A DNA stretch of 64,000 bases. Source: Euonymus europaeus. Taxonomy: Eukaryota > Streptophyta > Magnoliopsida > Celastrales > Celastraceae. How positions within the stretch are numbered: the first letter of the stretch is position 1; each line of letters begins with the position of its first letter. The notes under the pieces were generated by a model, which was given only the letters and a program-made list of their open reading frames with translations, searched no databases and was not told the origin of the DNA. Where the stretch lies: positions 1,565,001 to 1,629,000 of the forward strand of contig OY756972.1 in assembly GCA_963580455.1 (NCBI GenBank), in the 5' to 3' direction. Shown piece after piece: positions 23,175 through 34,765 of the stretch. The translations under genes were made by a program, and so were the position numbers.

Positions 23175-23347
23175 TTCTTTACGTAAACGGTTTTATGAAT
23201 ATCCGTTGACTCCGCGTTCTGAATTCGGTGATTTTTATCTTGATTACACCCTAATTTTCGAGCTCTACAATCCTAGAATTTCCGTTTTTTATTTCGGAAC
23301 TCGTGGCTAGTAGGTCTCGTTTCACTTAGTTAGCCGCGAAATGTGGT
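23175..23347. repeat. Most divergent monomer in the window
   Basis: This copy has many private changes: ccgcgttctg, tttttatcttg, gattacaccctaattttcgag, caatcctagaatttccg, a ttttttattt stretch in place of attttgattt, atttcggaactcg and tttcacttag. It combines the F-like gattacac with a D-like ctaatttt. No second copy of this combination was found, so it has escaped amplification. It may be an old relic or a recombinant between types. Confidence 0.75.
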
Positions 23348-24558
23348 TTCTTTACGTAAACGGTTTTATGAATATCCGTTGACTCCGAGTTCTGAATTCG
23401 GTGATTTTTAGCTTGATTTCACACTACTTTTCGAGCTCTACAATCCTGGGTTTTCGGATTTCGATTTCAGAACTCGTGGCTAGTAGGTCTCGTTTCACCT
23501 AGTTAGCCGCGAAATGTGGTTTCTTTACGTAAACGGTTTTATGAATATCCGTTGACTCCGAGTTCTGAATTCGGTGATTTTTAGCTTGATTTCACACTAC
23601 TTTTCGAGCTCTACAATCCTAGCATTTCGGATTTTGATTTCAGAACTCGTGGCTTGTAGGTCTCGTTCCACCTAGTTAGCCGCAAAATGTGGTTTCTTTA
23701 CGTAAACGGTTTTATGAATATCCGTTGACTCCGAGTTCTGAATTCGGTGATTTTTAGCTTGATTTCACACTACTTTTCGAGATCTACAATTCTGGGTTTT
23801 CGGATTTCAATTTCAGAACTCGTGGCTAGTAGGTCTCGTTTCACCTATTTAGCCGCGAAATGTGGTTTCTTTACGTAAACGGTTTTATGAATATCCGTTG
23901 ATTCCGAGTTCTGAATTCGGTGATTTTTAGCTTGATTTCACACTACTTTTCGAGCTCTACAATCCTGGGTTTTTGGATTTTGATTTTAGAACTCGTGGCT
24001 TGTAGGTCTCGTTTCACCTAGTTAGCCGCGAAATGTGGTTTCTTTACGTAAACGGTTTTATGAATATCCGTTGACTCCGAGTTCTGAATTCGGTGATTTT
24101 TAGCTTGATTTTACACTACTTTTCGAGCTCTACAATCCTGGGTTTTCGGATTTCGATTTCAGAACTCGTGGCTAGTAGGCCTCGTTTCACCTAGTTAGCC
24201 GCGAAATGTGGTTTCTTTACGTAAACAGTTTTATGAATATCCGTTGACTCCGAGTTCTGAATTCGGTGATTTTTTGCTTTATTTCACACTACTTTTAGAG
24301 CTCTATGATCCTGGCTTTTCGGATTTTGATTTCAGAACTCGTGGCTAGTTGGTCTCGTTTCACCTAGTTAGCCGCGAAATGTGGTTTCTTTACGTAAACG
24401 GTTTTATGAATATCCGTTGACTCCGAGTTCTGAATTCGGTAATTTTTAGCTTGATTTCACACTACTTTTCAAGCTCTACGATTATGGAATTTCGGATTTT
24501 GATTTCAGAACTCGTGGCTAGTTGATCTCGTTTGACCTAGTTAGCCGCGAAATGTGGT

Positions 24559-25250
24559 TTCTTTACGTAAACGGTTTTATGAATATCGATTGACTCCGAG
24601 TTCTGAATTCGGTGATTTTTAGCTTGATTTCACACTAATTTTCGAGCTCTACGAGCCTGGTGTTTCGGATTTTGATTTTAGAACTCGTGGCTAGTTGGTC
24701 TCGTTTCACCTAGTTAGCCGCGAAATGTGGTTTCTTTACGTAAACGGTTTTATGGATATCCGTTGACTCCGAGTTCTGAATTCGGTGATTTTTAGCTTGA
24801 TTACACACTACTTTTCGAGCTCTACAATCCTGGGTTTTCGGATTTCGATTTCAGAACTCGTGGCTAGTAGGTCTCGTTTCACCTAGTTAGCCGCGAAATG
24901 TGGTTTCTTTACGTAAACGGTTTTATGAATATCCGTTGACTCCGAGTTCTGAATTCGGTGATTTTTAGCTTGATTTCACACTACTTTTCGAGCTCTACAA
25001 TCCTGGGTTTTTGGATTTTGATTTCAGAACTCGTGGCTAGTAGGTCTCGTTTCACCTAGTTAGCCGCGAAATGTGGTTTCTTTACGTAAACGGTTTTATG
25101 AATATCCGTTGACTCCGAGTTCTGAATTCGGTGATTTTTAGCTTGATTTCACACTACTTTTCGAGCTCTACAATCCTGGGTTTTCGGATTTCGATTTCAG
25201 AACTCGTGGCTAGTAGGCCTCGTTTCACCTAGTTAGCCGCGAAATGTGGT
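24559..25250. repeat. Four-monomer tandem duplication, first half (692 bp)
   Basis: The order is D with gattttagaac, then the ttttatggatatcc monomer, then gggtttttgg, then A with ggcctcg. It is repeated directly at 25251-25942 (ttttatgg at 24751 and 25443, distance 692 bp). The paralogous segment at 29922-30613 has only one copy, so the duplication arose after the larger 31-monomer event, or one copy was lost from the right-hand segment. The D of this half has atatcgattgac while the D of the second half has atatccgttgac, so the breakpoint probably lies within the D monomer. Confidence 0.86.
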
Positions 25251-25942
25251 TTCTTTACGTAAACGGTTTTATGAATATCCGTTGACTCCGAGTTCTGAAT
25301 TCGGTGATTTTTAGCTTGATTTCACACTAATTTTCGAGCTCTACGAGCCTGGTGTTTCGGATTTTGATTTTAGAACTCGTGGCTAGTTGGTCTCGTTTCA
25401 CCTAGTTAGCCGCGAAATGTGGTTTCTTTACGTAAACGGTTTTATGGATATCCGTTGACTCCGAGTTCTGAATTCGGTGATTTTTAGCTTGATTACACAC
25501 TACTTTTCGAGCTCTACAATCCTGGGTTTTCGGATTTCGATTTCAGAACTCGTGGCTAGTAGGTCTCGTTTCACCTAGTTAGCCGCGAAATGTGGTTTCT
25601 TTACGTAAACGGTTTTATGAATATCTGTTGACTCCGAGTTCTGAATTCGGTGATTTTTAGCTTGATTTCACACTACTTTTCGAGCTCTACAATCCTGGGT
25701 TTTTGGATTTTGATTTCAGAACTCGTGGCTAGTAGGTCTCGTTTCACCTAGTTAGCCGCGAAATGTGGTTTCTTTACGTAAACGGTTTTATGAATATCCG
25801 TTGACTCCGAGTTCTGAATTCGGTGATTTTTAGCTTGATTTCACACTACTTTTCGAGCTCTACAATCCTGGGTTTTCGGATTTCGATTTCAGAACTCGTG
25901 GCTAGTAGGCCTCGTTTCACCTAGTTAGCCGCGAAATGTGGT
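25251..25942. repeat. Four-monomer tandem duplication, second half (692 bp)
   Basis: This half is nearly identical to 24559-25250. The D monomer carries ccgttgac, and the third monomer has atatctgttgac near 25,621. Its D appears to be a recombinant: the left part matches an A-type neighbour and the right part matches the D of the first half. Confidence 0.85.
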
Positions 25943-26461
25943 TTCTTTACGTAAACGGTTTTATGAATATCCGTTGACTCCGAGTTCTGAATTCGGTGAT
26001 TTTTAGCTTGATTTCACACTACTTTTCGAGCTCTACAATCCTAGCGTTTAGGATTTTGATTCCAGAACTCGTGGCTTGTAGGTCTCGTTCCACCAAGTTA
26101 GCCGCGAAATGTGGTTTCTTTACGTAAACGGTTTTATGAATATCCGTTGACTCCGAGTTCTGAATTCGGTGATTTTTAGCTTGATTTCACACTACTTTTC
26201 GAGCTCTACAATCCTGTGTTTTCGGATTTCAATTTCAGAACTCGTGGCTAGTAGGTCTCGTTTCACCTAGTTAGCCGAGAAATGTGGTTTCTTTACGTAA
26301 ACGGTTTTATGAATATCCGTTGACTCCGAGTTCTGAATTCGGTAATTTTTAGCTTGATTTCACACTACTTTTCAAGCTCTACGATTATGGAGTTTCGGAT
26401 TTTGATTTCAGAACTCGTGGCTAGTTGGTCTCGTTTGACCCAGTTAGCCGCGAAATGTGGT

Positions 26462-27153
26462 TTCTTTACGTAAACGGTTTTATGAATATCGGTTGACTCC
26501 GAGTTCTGAATTCGGTGATTTTTAGCTTGATTTCACACTAATTTTCGAGCTCTACGAGCCTGGTGTTTCGGATTTTGATTTCAGAACTCGTGGCTAGTTG
26601 GTCTCGTTTCATCTAGTTAGCCGCGAAATGTGGTTTCTTTACGTAAACGGTTTTATGAATATCGGTTGACTCCGAGTTCTGAATTCGGTGATTTTTAGCT
26701 TGATTTCACACTAATTTTCGAGCTCTACGAGCCTGGTGTTTCGGATTTTGATTTCAGAACTCGTGGCTAGTTGGTCTCGTTTCACCTAGTTAGCCGCGAA
26801 ATGTGGTTTCTTTACGTAAACGGTTTTATGAATATCCGTTGACTCCGAGTTCTGTATTCGGTGATTTTTTGCTTGATTACACACTACTTTTCGAGCTCTA
26901 CAATCCTGGGTTTTCGGATTTCGATTTCAGAACTCGTGGCTAGTAGGTCTCGTTTCACCTATTTAACCGCGAAATGTGGTTTCTTTACGTAAACGGTTTT
27001 ATGAATATCCGTTGACTCCGAGTTCTGAATTCGGTGATTTTTAGCTTGATTTCTCACTACTTTTCGAGCTCTACGATCCTGGCATTTCTGATTTTGATTT
27101 CAGAACTCGTGGCTAGTAGGTCTCATTTCACCTAGTTAGCCGCGAAATGTGGT
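26462..27153. repeat. D-D-F-H-like cassette, copy 3
   Basis: Two D monomers are followed by F (ctgtattcgg at 26,855, here with ttttttgcttgattacac) and then gatttctcac with catttctgatt. The final monomer ends in gatttcagaac and ctagtaggtctcatttcacc. The copies at 22483 and 28192 end in tttaacc. The right part of this monomer is therefore exchanged with an A type. Confidence 0.8.
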
Positions 27154-27672
27154 TTCTTTACGTAAACGGTTTTATGAATATCCGTTGACTCCGAGTTCTG
27201 AATTCGGTGATTTTTAGCTTGATTTCACACTACTTTTCGAGCTCTACAATCCTGGGTTTTCGGATTTCGATTTCAGAAATCGTGGCTAGTAGGCCTCGTT
27301 TCACCTAGTTAGCCGCGAAATGTGGTTTCTTTACGTAAACGGTTTTATGAATATCCGTTGACTCCGAGTTCTGAATTCGGTGATTTTTAGCTTGATTTCA
27401 CACTACTTTTCGAGCTCTACAATCCTAGCGTTTCGGATTTTGATTCCAGAACTCGTGGCTTGTAGGTCTCGTTCCACCAAGTTAGCCGCGAAATGTGGTT
27501 TCTTTACGTAAACGGTTTTATGAATATCCGTTGACTCCGAGTTCTGAATTCGGTGATTTTTAGCTTGATTTCACACTACTTTTCGAGCTCTACAATCCTG
27601 GATTTTCAGATTTCGATTTCAGAACTCGTGGCTAGTAGGTCTCGTTTCACCTAGTTAGCCGCGAAATGTGGT

Positions 27673-28364
27673 TTCTTTACGTAAACGGTTTTATGAATAT
27701 CGGTTGACTCCGAGTTCTGAATTCGGTGATTTTTAGCTTGATTTCACACTAATTTTCGAGCTCTACGAGCCTGGTGTTTCGGATTTTGATTTCAGAACTC
27801 GTGGCTAGTTGGTCTCGTTTCACCTAGTTAGCCGCGAAATGTGGTTTCTTTACGTAAACGGTTTTATGAATATCGGTTGACTCCGAGTTCTGAATTCGGT
27901 GATTTTTAGCTTGATTTCACACTAATTTTCGAGCTCTACGAGCCTGGTGTTTCGGATTTTGATTTCAGAACTCGTGGCTAGTTGGTCTCGTTTCACCTAG
28001 TTAGCCGCGAAATGTGGTTTCTTTACGTAAACGGTTTTATGAATATCCGTTGACTCCGAGTTCTGTATTCGGTGATTTTTAGCTTGATTACACACTACTT
28101 TTCGAGCTCTACAATCCTGGGTTTTCGGATTTCGATTTCAGAACTCGTGGCTAGTAGGTCTCGTTTCACCTATTTAGCCGCGAAATGTGGTTTCTTTACG
28201 TAAACGGTTTTATGAATATCCGTTGACTCCGAGTTCTGAATTCGGTGATTTTTGGCTTGATTTCTCACTACTTTTCGAGCTCTACGATCCTGGCATTTCT
28301 GATTTTGATTTCAGAACTCGTGGCTAGTTGGTCTCGTTTAACCTAGTTTGCCGCAAAATGTGGT
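27673..28364. repeat. D-D-F-H-like cassette, copy 4
   Basis: Two D monomers (atatcggttgac, cgagcctggtg), F at 28,066, then ggcttgatttctcac with catttctgatt, tttaacc and ccgcaaaatg. The F marker lies 1,211 bp (seven monomers) after copy 3, the shortest spacing of the four. Confidence 0.82.
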
Positions 28365-28883
28365 TTCTTTACGTAAACGGTTTTATGAATATCCGTTGAC
28401 TCCGAGTTCTGAATTCGGTGATTTTTAGCTTGATTACACACTACTTTTCGAGCTCTACAATCCTGGATTTTCGGATTTCGATTTCAGAACTCGTGGCTAG
28501 TAGGTCTCGTTTCACCTAGTTAGCCGCGAAATGTGGTTTCTTTACGTAAACGGTTTTATGAATATCCGTTGACTCCGAGTTCTGAATTCGGTGATTTTTA
28601 GCTTGATTTCACACTACTTTTCGAGCTCTACAATCCTGGGTTTTTGGATTTTGATTTCAGAACTCGTGGCTAGTAGGTCTCGTTTCACCTAGTTAGCCGC
28701 GAAATGTGGTTTCTTTACGTAAACGGTTTTATGAATATCCGTTGACTCCGAGTTCTGAATTCGGTGATTTTTAGCTTGATTTCACACTACTTTTCGAGCT
28801 CTACAATCCTGGGTTTTCGGATTTCGATTTCAGAACTCGTGGCTAGTAGGCCTCGTTTCACCTAGTTAGCCGCGAAATGTGGT

Positions 28884-30959
28884 TTCTTTACGTAAACGGT
28901 TTTATGAATATCCGTTGACTCCGAGTTCTGAATTCGGTGATTTTTAGCTTGATTTCACACTACTTTTCGAGCTCTACAATCCTAGCGTTTCGGATTTTGA
29001 TTTCAGAACTCGTGGCTTGTAGGTCTCGTTCCACCTAGTTAGCCGCAAAATGTGGTTTCTTTACGTAAACGGTTTTATGAATATCCGTTGACTCCGAGTT
29101 CTGAATTCGGTGATTTTTAGCTTGATTTCACACTACTTTTCGAGCTCTACAATTCTAGGTTTTCGGATTTCAATTTCAGAACTCGTGGCTAGTAGGTCTC
29201 GTTTCACCTAGTTAGCCGCGAAATGTGGTTTCTTTACGTAAACGGTTTTATGAATATCCGTTGATTCCGAGTTCTGAATTCGGTGATTTTTAGCTTGATT
29301 TCACACTACTTTTCGAGCTCTACAATCCTGGGTTTTCGGATTTTGATTTTAGAACTCGTGGCTTGTAGGTATCGTTTCACCTAGTTAGCCGCGAAATGTG
29401 TTTTCTTTACGTAAACGGTTTTATGAATATCCGTTGACTCCGAGTTCTGAATTCGGTGATTTTTAGCTTGATTTTACACTACTTTTCGAGCTCTACAATC
29501 CTGGGTTTTCGGATTTCGATTTCAGAACTCGTGGCTAGTAGGCCTCGTTTCACCTAGTTAGCCGCGAAATGTGGTTTCTTTACGTAAACAGTTTTATGAA
29601 TATCCGTTGACTCCGAGTTCTGAATTCGGTGATTTTTTGCTTTATTTCACACTACTTTTAGAGCTCTATGATCCTGGCGTTTCGGATTTTGATTTCAGAA
29701 CTCGTGGCTAGTTGGTCTCGTTTCACCTAGTTAGCCGCGAAATGTGGTTTCTTTACGTAAACGGTTTTATGAATATCCGTTGACTCCGAGTTCTGAATTC
29801 GGTAATTTTTAGCTTGATTTCACACTACTTTTCAAGCTCTACGATTATGGAGTTTCGGATTTTGATTTCAGAACTCGTGGCTAGTTGATCTCGTTTGACC
29901 TAGTTAGCCGCGAAATGTGGTTTCTTTACGTAAACGGTTTTATGAATATCGGTTGACTCCGAGTTCTGAATTCGGTGATTTTTAGCTTGATTTGACACTA
30001 ATTTTCGAGCTCTACTAGCCTGGTGTTTCGGATTTTGATTTTAGAACTCGTGGCTAGTTGGTCTCGTTTCACCTAGTTAGCCGCGAAATGTGGTTTCTTT
30101 ACGTAAACGGTTTTATGGATATCCGTTGACTCCGAGTTCTGAATTCGGTGATTTTTAGCTTGATTACACACTACTTTTCGAGCTCTACAATCCTGGGTTT
30201 TCGGATTTCGATTTCAGAACTCGTGGCTAGTAGGTCTCGTTTCACCTAGTTAGCCGCGAAATGTGGTTTCTTTACGTAAACGGTTTTATGAATATCCGTT
30301 GACTCCGAGTTCTGAATTCGCTGATTTTTAGCTTGATTTCACACTACTTTTCGAGCTCTACAATCCTGGGTTTTTGGATTTTGATTTCAGAACTCGTGGC
30401 TAGTAGGTCTCGTTTCACCTAGTTAGCCGCGAAATGTGGTTTCTTTACGTAAACGGTTTTATGAATATCCGTTGACTCCGAGTTCTGAATTCGGTGATTT
30501 TTAGCTTGATTTCACACTACTTTTCGAGCTCTACAATCCTGGGTTTTCGGATTTCGATTTCAGAACTCGTGGCTAGTAGGCCTCGTTTCACCTAGTTAGC
30601 CGCGAAATGTGGTTTCTTTACGTAAACGGTTTTATGAATATCCGTTGACTCCGAGTTCTGAATTCGGTGATTTTTAGCTTGATTTCACATTACTTTTCGA
30701 GCTCTACAATCCTAGCGTTTCGGATTTTGATTCCAGAACTCGTGGCTTGTAGGTCTCGTTCCACCAAGTTAGCCGCGAAATGTGGTTTCTTTACGTGAAC
30801 GGTTTTATGAATATCCGTTGACTCCGAGTTCTGAATTCGGTGATTTTTAGCTTGATTTCACACTACTTTTCGAGCTCTACAATCCTGTGTTTTTGGATTT
30901 CAATTTCAGTACTCGTGGCTAGTAGGTCTCGTTTCACCTAGTTAGCCGCGAAATGTGGT
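28884..30959. repeat. Large HOR duplication, right copy (12 monomers)
   Basis: This copy corresponds to 23521-26288 without the extra four monomers. Private differences include tttgacactaattttcgagctctactagcc, a ggtatcgtttcacc, a tttttctttacg and a ttacgtgaacgg, all single bases. Its last two monomers (cctagcg with gattccagaac, and cctgtgttt) are also the first two of the HOR family that occupies the next 11.7 kb. The two repeat families are therefore joined here. Confidence 0.87.
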
Positions 30960-32689
30960 TTCTTTACGTAAACGGTTTTATGAATATCCGTTGATTCCAA
31001 GTTCTGAATTCGGTGATTTTTAGCCTGATTTCACACTACTTTTCGAGCTCTACAATCCTGGGTTTTTGGATTTTGATTTTAGAACTCGTGGCTTGTAGGT
31101 CTCGTTTCACCTAGTTAGCCGCGAAATGTGGTTTCTTTACGTAAACGGTTTTATGAATATCCGTTGACTCCGAGTTCTGAATTCGGTGATTTTTAGCTTG
31201 ATTTTACACTACTTTTCGAGCTCTACAATCCTGGGTTTTCGGATTTCGATTTCAGAACTCGTGGCTAGTAGGCCTCGTTTCACCTAGTTAGCCGCGAAAT
31301 GTGGTTTCTTTACGTAAACGGTTTTATGAATATCCGTTGACTCCGAGTTCTGAATTCGGCGATTTTTTCCTTTATTTCACACTACTTTTCGAGCTCTACG
31401 ATCCTGGCGTTTCGGATTTTGATTTCAAAACTCGTGGCTAGTTGGTCTCGTTTCACCTAGTTAGCCGCGAAATGTGGTTTCTTTACGTAAACGGTTTTAT
31501 GAATATCCGTTGACTCCGAGTTCTGAATTCGGTAATTTTTAGCTTGATTTCACACTACTTTTCAAGCTCTACGATTATGGAGTTTCGGATTTTGATTTCA
31601 GAACTCGTGGCTAGTTGGTCTCGTTTGACCTAGTTAGCCGCGAAATGTGGTTTCTTTACGTAAACGGTTTTATGAATATCGGTTGACTCCAAGTTCTGAA
31701 TTCGGTGATTTTTAGCTTGATTTCATACTAATTTTCGAGCTCTACAATCTTGGCATTTCGGATTTTGATTTCAGAACTTGTGGCTAGTAGGTCTCGTTTC
31801 ACCTATTTAGCCGCGAAATGTGGTTTCTTTACGTAAACGGTTTTATGAATATCCGTTGACTCCGAGTTCTGTATTCGGTGATTTTTAGCTTGATTACACA
31901 CTACTTTTCGAGCTCTACAATCCTGGATTTTTGGATTTCGATTTCAGAACTCGTGGCTAGTAGGTCTCGTTTCACCTATTTAGCCGCGAAATGTGGTTTC
32001 TTTACGTAAACGGTTTTATGAATATCCGTTGACTCCGAGTTCTGAATTCGGCGATTTTTAGCTTGATTTCACACTACTTTTCGAGCTCTACAATCTTGGC
32101 ATTTCGGATTTTGATTTCAGAACTTGTGGCTAGTAGGTCTCGTTTCACCTATTTAGCCGCGAAATGTGGTCTCTTTACGTAAACGGTTTTATGAATATCC
32201 GTTGACTCCGAGTTCTGTATTCGGTGATTTTTAGCTTGATTACACACTACTTTTCGAGCTCTACAATCCTGGATTTTCGGATTTCGATTTCAGAACTCGT
32301 GGCTAGTAGGTCTCGTTTCACCTATTTAGCCGCGAAATGTGGTTTCTTTACGTAAACGGTTTTATGAATATCCGTTGACTCCGAGTTCTGAATTCGGTGA
32401 TTTTTAGCTTGATTTCACGCTACTTTTCGAGCTCTACGATCCTGGCATTTCTGATTTTGATTTAAGAACTCGTGGCTAGTTGGTCTCGTTTAACCTATTT
32501 AGCCGCAAAATGTGGTTTCTTTACGTAAACGGTTTTATGAATATCCGTTGACTCCGAGTTCTGAATTCGGTGATTTTTAGCTTGATTTCACACTACTTTT
32601 CGAGCTCTACAATCCTGGGTTTTCGGATTTCGATTTCAGAACTCGTGGCTAGTAGGCCTCATTTCACCTAGTTAGCCGCGAAATGTGGT
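30614..32689. repeat. 10/12/22-monomer HOR family, copy 1 (12 monomers)
   Basis: The order is B-like with gattccagaac and ccaccaag, then cctgtgttt, tagcctg with gattttagaac, tgattttacac with ggcctcg, E, C, G, F, G, F, H and A with ggcctca. It spans 2,076 bp. G carries caatcttggca with acttgtgg and cctatttagcc; F carries ctgtattcgg with gattacacac; H carries catttctgatt, gatttaagaac and tttaacc. The same order is seen in the four copies that follow, with whole-monomer gains and losses. Confidence 0.85.
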
Positions 32690-34765
32690 TTCTTTACGTA
32701 AACGGTTTTATGAATATCCGTTGACTCCGAGTTCTGAATTCGGTGATTTTTAGCTTGATTTCACACTACTTTTCGAGCTCTACAATCCTGTGTTTTCGGA
32801 TTTCAATTTCAGAACTCGTGGCTAGTAGGTCTCGTTTCACCTAGTTAGCCGCGAAATGTGGTTTCTTTACGTAAACGGTTTTATGAATATCCGTTGATTC
32901 CAAGTTTTGAATTCGGTGATTTTTAGCCTGATTTCACACTACTTTTCGAGCTCTACAATCCTGGGTTTTTGGATTTTGATTTTAGAACTCGTGGCTTGTA
33001 GGTCTCGTTTCACCTAGTTAGCCGCGAAATGTGGTTTCTTTACGTAAACGGTTTTATGAATATCCGTTGACTCCGAGTTCTGAATTCGGTGATTTTTAGC
33101 TTGATTTTACACTACTTTTCGAGCTCTACAATCCTGGGTTTTCGGATTTCGATTTCAGAACTCGTGGCTAGTAGGCCTCGTTTCACCTAGTTAGCCGCGA
33201 AATGTGGTTTCTTTACGTAAACGGTTTTATGAATATCCGTTGACTCCGAGTTCTGAATTCGGTGATTTTTTGCTTTATTTCACACTACTTTTCGAGCTCT
33301 ACGATCCTGGCATTTCGGATTTTGATTTCAGAACTCGTGGCTAGTTGGTCTCGTTTCACCTAGTTAGCCGCGAAATGTGGTTTCTTTACGTAAACGGTTT
33401 TATGAATATCCGTTGACTTCGAGTTCTGAATTCGGTAATTTTTAGCTTGATTTCACACTAATTTTCAAGCTCTACGATTATGGAGTTTTGGATTTTGATT
33501 TCAGAACTCGTGGCTAGTTGGTCTCGTTTGACCTAGTTAGCCGCGAAATGTGGTTTCTTTACGTAAACGGTTTTATGAATATCGGTTGACTCCGAGTTCT
33601 GAATTCGGTGATTTTTAGCTTCATTTCACACTAATTTTCGAGCTCTACAATCTTGGCATTTCGGATTTTGATTTCAGAACTTGTGGCTAGTAGGTCTCGT
33701 TTCACCTATTTAGCCGCGAAATGTGGTTTCTTTACGTAAACGGTTTTATGAATATCCGTTGACTCCGAGTTCTGTATTCGGTGATTTTTAGCTTGATTAC
33801 ACACTACTTTTCGAGCTCTACAATCCTGGATTTTCGGATTTCGATTTCAGAACTCGTGGCTAGTAGGTCTCGTTTCACCTATTTAGCCGCGAAATGTGGT
33901 TTCTTTACGTAAACGGTTTTATGAATATCCGTTGACTCCGAGTTCTGAATTCGGCGATTTTTAGCTTGATTTCACACTACTTTGCGAGCTCTACAATCTT
34001 GGCATTTCGGATTTTGATTTCAGAACTTGTGGCTAGTAGGTCTCGTTTCACCTATTTAGCCGCGAAATGTGGTTTCTTTACGTAAACGGTTTTATGAATA
34101 TCCGTTGACTCCGAGTTCTGTATTCGGTGATTTTTAGCTTGATTACACACTACTTTTCGAGCTCTACAATCCTGGATTTTCGGATTTCGATTTCAGAACT
34201 CGTGGCTAGTAGGCCTCGTTTCACCTAGTTAGCCGCGAAATGTGGTTTCTTTACGTAAACGGTTTTATGAATATCCGTTGACTCCGAGTTCTGAATTCGG
34301 TAATTTTTAGCTTGATTTCACACTACTTTTCAAGCTCTACGATTATGGAGTTTTGGATTTTGATTTCAGAACTCGTGGCTAGTTGGTCTCGTTTGACCTA
34401 GTTAGCCGCGAAATGTGGTTTCTTTACGTAAACGGTTTTATGAATATCGGTTGACTCCGAGTTCTGAATTCGGTGATTTTTAGCTTGATTTCACACTAAT
34501 TTTCGAGCTCTACAATCTTGGCATTTCGGATTTTGATTTAAGAACTCGTGGCTAGTTGGTCTCGTTTAACCTATTTAGCCGCAAAATGTGGTTTCTTTAC
34601 GTAAACGGTTTTATGAATATCCGTTGACTCCGAGTTCTGAATTCGGTGATTTTTAGCTTGATTTCACACTACTTTTCGAGCTCTACAATCCTGGGTTTTC
34701 GGATTTCGATTTCAGAACTCGTGGCTAGTAGGCCTCGTTTCACCTACTTAGCCGCGAAATGTGGT
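32690..34765. repeat. 10/12/22-monomer HOR family, copy 2 (12 monomers, altered)
   Basis: The first (gattccagaac) monomer is missing, so the copy starts at cctgtgtttt. It runs tagcctg, tgattttacac, E, C, G, F, G, F, then an added C, then a chimeric G/H monomer at about 34420, then A with ggcctcg. The loss of one monomer and gain of one C keep it at 2,076 bp, so length alone would hide the rearrangement. Confidence 0.82.
34420..34592. repeat. Chimeric G/H monomer
   Basis: The left part reads atatcggttgac, ctaattttcgag and caatcttggcatttcgg, as in the G monomer that follows C. The right part reads gatttaagaac, ctagttgg, tttaacctatttagcc and ccgcaaaatg, as in H. The switch lies between monomer positions about 106 and 121. 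This is what an unequal exchange between a G and an H monomer would leave, and it removes the F-G-F monomers that lie between them in the other copies. Confidence 0.8.

Larger units (their letters stand above)
23521..26288. repeat. Large HOR duplication, left copy (16 monomers)
   Basis: Monomers from here recur 5,363 bp (31 x 173) downstream at 28884-30959. Markers are aattct with gatttcaatttc (23788 and 29151), gggttt with gattttagaac, tgattttacac with ggcctcg, acttttagagctctatgatcc (24301 and 29664), C-type with ctagttgatctcg, and ttttatggatatcc (24751 and 30114). After 25,251 the distance drops to 4,671 bp (27 x 173), as for cctagcg with gattccagaac and ccaccaag (26040 and 30711) and cctgtgtttt (26211 and 30882). 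The step of four monomers is an internal duplication in this copy. Confidence 0.88.
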
